Source: Gammaproteobacteria bacterium (GTDB taxonomy: Bacteria > Pseudomonadota > Gammaproteobacteria > Xanthomonadales > SZUA-5). Taken from it: a stretch of 36,193 nt of DNA. The stretch's first letter is position 1. Every line of letters starts with the position of its first letter. The notes under the pieces were generated by a model. It was given only the letters and a program-made list of their open reading frames with translations. It had not been told where the DNA came from and made no database searches. Made by a program: the position numbers and the translations under genes. The DNA is taken from assembly GCA_030430155.1 (NCBI GenBank), contig JAUIFV010000031.1, forward strand, positions 1 to 36,193, given 5' to 3'. Positions 33,420 through 36,193 of this stretch are shown one piece after another.

Positions 33420-35942
33420 TCAATGCATCTTCAAGATGGCCTGGTCTTCCGGAGTGAGCTTCTCCGTCGGCCGCAGCAGCCAGCGGCACAGCGCGGGCAG
33501 GAAGACGATGGCGGCCATCATGTTGACCACGAACATGAAGGTCAGCATAAGACCCATGTCGGCCTGGAACTTCAGCGCCGACCAGATCCAGGTCGCCACG
33601 CCGGCGGCCAGGGTCAGCGCGGTGTAGAAGATCGCGATACCGGTGGTCTTCAGGGCCTCGAAATAGGATTGCACCAGGCCCTTGCCCTGCATCATCAATT
33701 CGCGCATACGCGAGTAGATGTAGATCGCATAGTCCACACCCATGCCGACGCCAAGCGCGACGACGGTGAGCGTGTTGACCTTCAGCCCTATCTCCAGCTC
33801 TACCATCAGCGCTTCGCCCAGCGAGGTCACCAGGAACAGCGGCAGCACCACACAGGCCGCCGCCAGCGGATTGCGGAAGGTCACCATGCACATCACGAAT
33901 ACTGCGGCATAGAGCATGTACAGGATCGGCCGTTCACGCTCCTCGACGGTCTCGTTGATCGCGGCTGCGACGCCCACACTGCCGGTGGCCAGGCGCAGGC
34001 TGACATCGTCGGTGCGGTACTCCTCGCCCTCTTCCATGGCCTTGTCCATCGCCGCATTGCGTTCGACGCGGAAATTCACGTCGTAGGCATCGTTGCGCTC
34101 ACGGAACTCCTTGACCGCATTGACCACACGAGTGATGGTTTCGGCGCGGTGATCCTCGGTGAAGATGATGATCGGCATCGCCATGCATTCGGGCGAGTCG
34201 ATCAAGCCAGAATCGGTTTCCACGCTGGACAGCGACTGCCGCATCACGGCGGCATCACGCGGTAAAGTGCGCCATTTCGGGCTGCCCTCGTTGTAACCGG
34301 CGGTGACGATGCGAGCCACGTTGGCGATGCTGATCACCTGCTGCACGCCTGGGACGTTCTCCATTTCCCAAGAGAACTGATCCATAAGCGCCAGTGCCGG
34401 GTAGTTCTCGGTGCAGGCGAAGGGGCCGACCTCGGCGATGACGTTGATGATGTCGGTGGACAGCGAGAAGCGGTCGGTAATGGCGCGCGTGTCCTGGTTA
34501 TAGCGGGCATCTTCGTGCAGCTCAGCCACGCCGTCCTGGGCGTCGCCGATCATCATCTTCTGGGCGTGGCCGTGAGCGTAGTAGTAGGCGGTAGCGCCGA
34601 TGGCGATCACCACCAAGGCGACCGCCGGCCGGCTGAGCTTGGCCAGGAAGGCCCAGATGTGATCGAAAGCGGTGATCTGCTTGAGTCGATAGGCGCGCTT
34701 TTTCTCAAGATTGCGCAATTTCGTGTAGGACAGCAGCACCGGCAGCATCACCATGTTGGTGAAGATGACCAGGAACACGCCGACCGTGGCGGTCACCGCG
34801 AGTTCGAAGATCATGTCGACCGGAATCAGCAGGATGGTGCCAAAGCCAACGCAGCTGGACAGCAAGGCGATCATGCCGGGTATCAGTATGCGGCTGAAGG
34901 CGCGCGGCGCCGCCTCTTCGGGAGGGACACCCTTGCGCGGTGCCAGCTCTTCCGGTGTGCCCTCTTCCAGTCCGCCGAAGAAGATCTCGCCGCGGAAGCG
35001 ATTGATCATCTGCTCGCCGTGGCTGACCGCGATGGCGAAGATCAGGAAGGGGGTCAGCATATTCATCGGATCGATGCCGAAGCCCATCAGCCGCAGCGCG
35101 CCCAACATCCAGACCACGGCAATCAGTGCGGCGAACACGGTCAGGGTCGCCAGCTTGAAGGAGCTGGAATACACGAACAGCAGCAGCCAGGTGAATGCGA
35201 CGGTAATTGCAAAGAAGGACACCACCGAGCGGGCGCCATCGGCGATGTCGTCGACCACCTTGGCAAAGCCGATGATGTGCACCTTGATGGTGTCGGATTC
35301 GTAGCGCTGACGAATCTCTTCCAGCTTGTCGCCGATGGCCTGATAGTCGAGCTTGCCGCCCTCGGCTGCGATCTCAGGGATCAACTCGGCCTGCACCATC
35401 GCACCGGAGTAGTCCTTGGCCACCAGGCGACCGACAATATTGGCCTTGACGATATTGGAGCGAATCTTGTCGAAATCCTCCTCGGTGGGCTCGAAACCCT
35501 CGGCCGTGGTGGAGAAATCCGCGGGAATCACGTTGCCACCAGCGAAACCGCCTTCGACGATCTCCACAAAGCGCGTATTCGGGGTGAATATCGAGCGCAC
35601 CCGCGCCGGATCGACGTGCTGCAGCAGGCGAACGTCATCAGTCACCGCCTCCATGGCGGTGAAGAACTCCTTGTTGAACATGTCGCCGCTTTGGTCGATC
35701 AGGGCAACAAAGATGCGATTGGCTCCGCCGAACTCCGCCTCGTACTGGACGAAGGTCTGCATGTATTCGTGGTCCAGCGGCAGCTGCTTGCGGAAGCCGG
35801 CGTCGATGCGCAGCTGACTTGCAGCGATGACAAAGCCCACGGTGATCAAGGCGAACAGCACCAGCACGATGCCGCGGTTGCCAAAAATCAGCCGCTCCAG
35901 CCGCGGGAAGCCTTCGCTCGATCCAGATCCAAATCCTGCCAT
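33420..35942 (-). CDS. MMPL/RND-superfamily transporter
   Basis: This 840-residue inner-membrane protein has the duplicated RND/MMPL layout. An N-terminal helix (FGNRGIVLVLFALITVGFVIA) precedes a large periplasmic domain (about 55-245). A five-helix bundle includes NMLTPFLIFAIAVSHGEQMINRF. A second single helix (about 440), periplasmic domain and final bundle with TVVALGVGMGVDYAIYIYSRM follow. GVDYAIY is the usual proton-relay region of the family. I chose ATG 35942 (MAGFGSGS), with GGAG 8 bases upstream. In many gammaproteobacteria such transporters follow a YCF48-like gene, as here. The cargo is unknown; lipids or hydrophobic compounds are common in this family. Confidence 0.92.
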   Translation of the reverse strand: MAGFGSGSSEGFPRLERLIFGNRGIVLVLFALITVGFVIAASQLRIDAGFRKQLPLDHEYMQTFVQYEAEFGGANRIFVALIDQSGDMFNKEFFTAMEAVTDDVRLLQHVDPARVRSIFTPNTRFVEIVEGGFAGGNVIPADFSTTAEGFEPTEEDFDKIRSNIVKANIVGRLVAKDYSGAMVQAELIPEIAAEGGKLDYQAIGDKLEEIRQRYESDTIKVHIIGFAKVVDDIADGARSVVSFFAITVAFTWLLLFVYSSSFKLATLTVFAALIAVVWMLGALRLMGFGIDPMNMLTPFLIFAIAVSHGEQMINRFRGEIFFGGLEEGTPEELAPRKGVPPEEAAPRAFSRILIPGMIALLSSCVGFGTILLIPVDMIFELAVTATVGVFLVIFTNMVMLPVLLSYTKLRNLEKKRAYRLKQITAFDHIWAFLAKLSRPAVALVVIAIGATAYYYAHGHAQKMMIGDAQDGVAELHEDARYNQDTRAITDRFSLSTDIINVIAEVGPFACTENYPALALMDQFSWEMENVPGVQQVISIANVARIVTAGYNEGSPKWRTLPRDAAVMRQSLSSVETDSGLIDSPECMAMPIIIFTEDHRAETITRVVNAVKEFRERNDAYDVNFRVERNAAMDKAMEEGEEYRTDDVSLRLATGSVGVAAAINETVEERERPILYMLYAAVFVMCMVTFRNPLAAACVVLPLFLVTSLGEALMVELEIGLKVNTLTVVALGVGMGVDYAIYIYSRMRELMMQGKGLVQSYFEALKTTGIAIFYTALTLAAGVATWIWSALKFQADMGLMLTFMFVVNMMAAIVFLPALCRWLLRPTEKLTPEDQAILKMH

Positions 35943-35968
35943 GGTCAATTCTCCGGGTTCGCGTAGGC

Positions 35969-36193
35969 TTAGTTGGGGGAGTAGGTGTCGATGCCGTTGT
36001 CACCACCGACGACGAATTGCACGTCGCTGATGGCCATCACGCTGCTCATCACGCCACCATCCGGGAAGTCCAGCAGCCGTAGCGTTCGACTTCCTGCCGG
36101 AGCCAGCACCACCGCTCCGCCGGCACCAACCATCACCGCACGGCCTCCGCTCAGAGCCACGCCGCCAAACAGGCTTGCGTTGGTCCCGCTGTC
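35969..36193 (-). CDS. YCF48-like beta-propeller protein, C-terminus only
   Basis: The frame enters from the right edge and gives 74 residues before TAA (35969-35971): DSGTNASLFGGVALSGGR, VMVGAGGAVVLAP, MSSVMAISDVQFVVGGDNGIDTYSPN. The repeating AVMVGAGGAVVL and VVGGDNG strands match photosystem II stability (YCF48-type) propeller blades. A common arrangement is YCF48-like protein followed by an MMPL transporter in one operon; here the gap is 26 bases. The start lies outside the window. Confidence 0.7.
   Translation of the reverse strand, partial: DSGTNASLFGGVALSGGRAVMVGAGGAVVLAPAGSRTLRLLDFPDGGVMSSVMAISDVQFVVGGDNGIDTYSPN

Noticed and set aside
34515-35966. 483-residue plus-strand frame under the MMPL gene
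   Set aside because: Rich in His, Gln, Asp and Glu with no domain pattern; it mirrors the codon bias of the transporter gene.

Overview
The window is high-GC bacterial DNA, almost certainly from a gammaproteobacterium. The gene orders rsmB-DUF4390-ntrY and ribH-nusB-thiL-pgpA, together with a proteobacterial dedicated sortase locus, fit a Lysobacterales (Xanthomonadales)-like or related lineage; this placement is an inference from gene content. The exception is the first ~838 bases, which carry an RmuC fragment of alphaproteobacterial (Rhodobacterales-like) character. It abuts an rsmB gene that lacks its N-terminal half, so the left edge looks like a chimeric assembly join.

Layout. 1-838: rmuC fragment (minus). 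840-4231: rsmB 3' part, a DUF4390 lipid-free secreted protein and an NtrY-type sensor kinase, all plus. 4433-5350: ilvE (minus). 5638-10053: a plus-strand run of ctp protease, exonuclease III, YecA-like protein, isoaspartyl peptidase and a DUF4124 protein, several of them overlapping. 10056-12609: the riboflavin/thiamine/phospholipid operon ribH-nusB-thiL-pgpA (minus). 12959-14266: an RhlE-type RNA helicase. 14296-15897: a GNAT-nitrilase fusion (minus). 15921-16559: an unknown exported protein, divergent from a MoxR ATPase and VWA pair (16652-18775). 19093-23759: a small zinc ribbon, a lipocalin lipoprotein (minus), a 1084-residue Asp-box/BNR beta-propeller protein and a DUF2237 protein.

23876-29323 is a complete regulatory and enzymatic core of the proteobacterial dedicated sortase system: sensor kinase and response regulator on minus, and a VIT-VWA target protein plus sortase divergently on plus. 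The OmpA-like partner often seen in such loci is absent, and the sorting motif of the target is unusual (FAQTA). 29407-36193 holds rpe, djlA, purC, a HAD phosphatase that seems to use an ATT start, an Mpo1-like membrane protein, an MMPL/RND transporter and the C-terminus of a YCF48-like protein.

The most distinctive feature is a family of dispersed palindromic repeats built from the heptamer GGGCCCA. At least seven copies, from 26 to ~200 bp, lie in gaps between genes from 1.4 to 26 kb. Several sit inside operons, two end exactly 7 bases before a start codon, and two provide the stop codon of the neighbouring gene. The longer copies share a spacer core (AAGGTCAAGAGCGCGC or variants) and occur in both orientations. 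This suggests a mobile or formerly mobile element similar in behaviour to REP/BIME or MITE families, but with a sequence I do not recognise.
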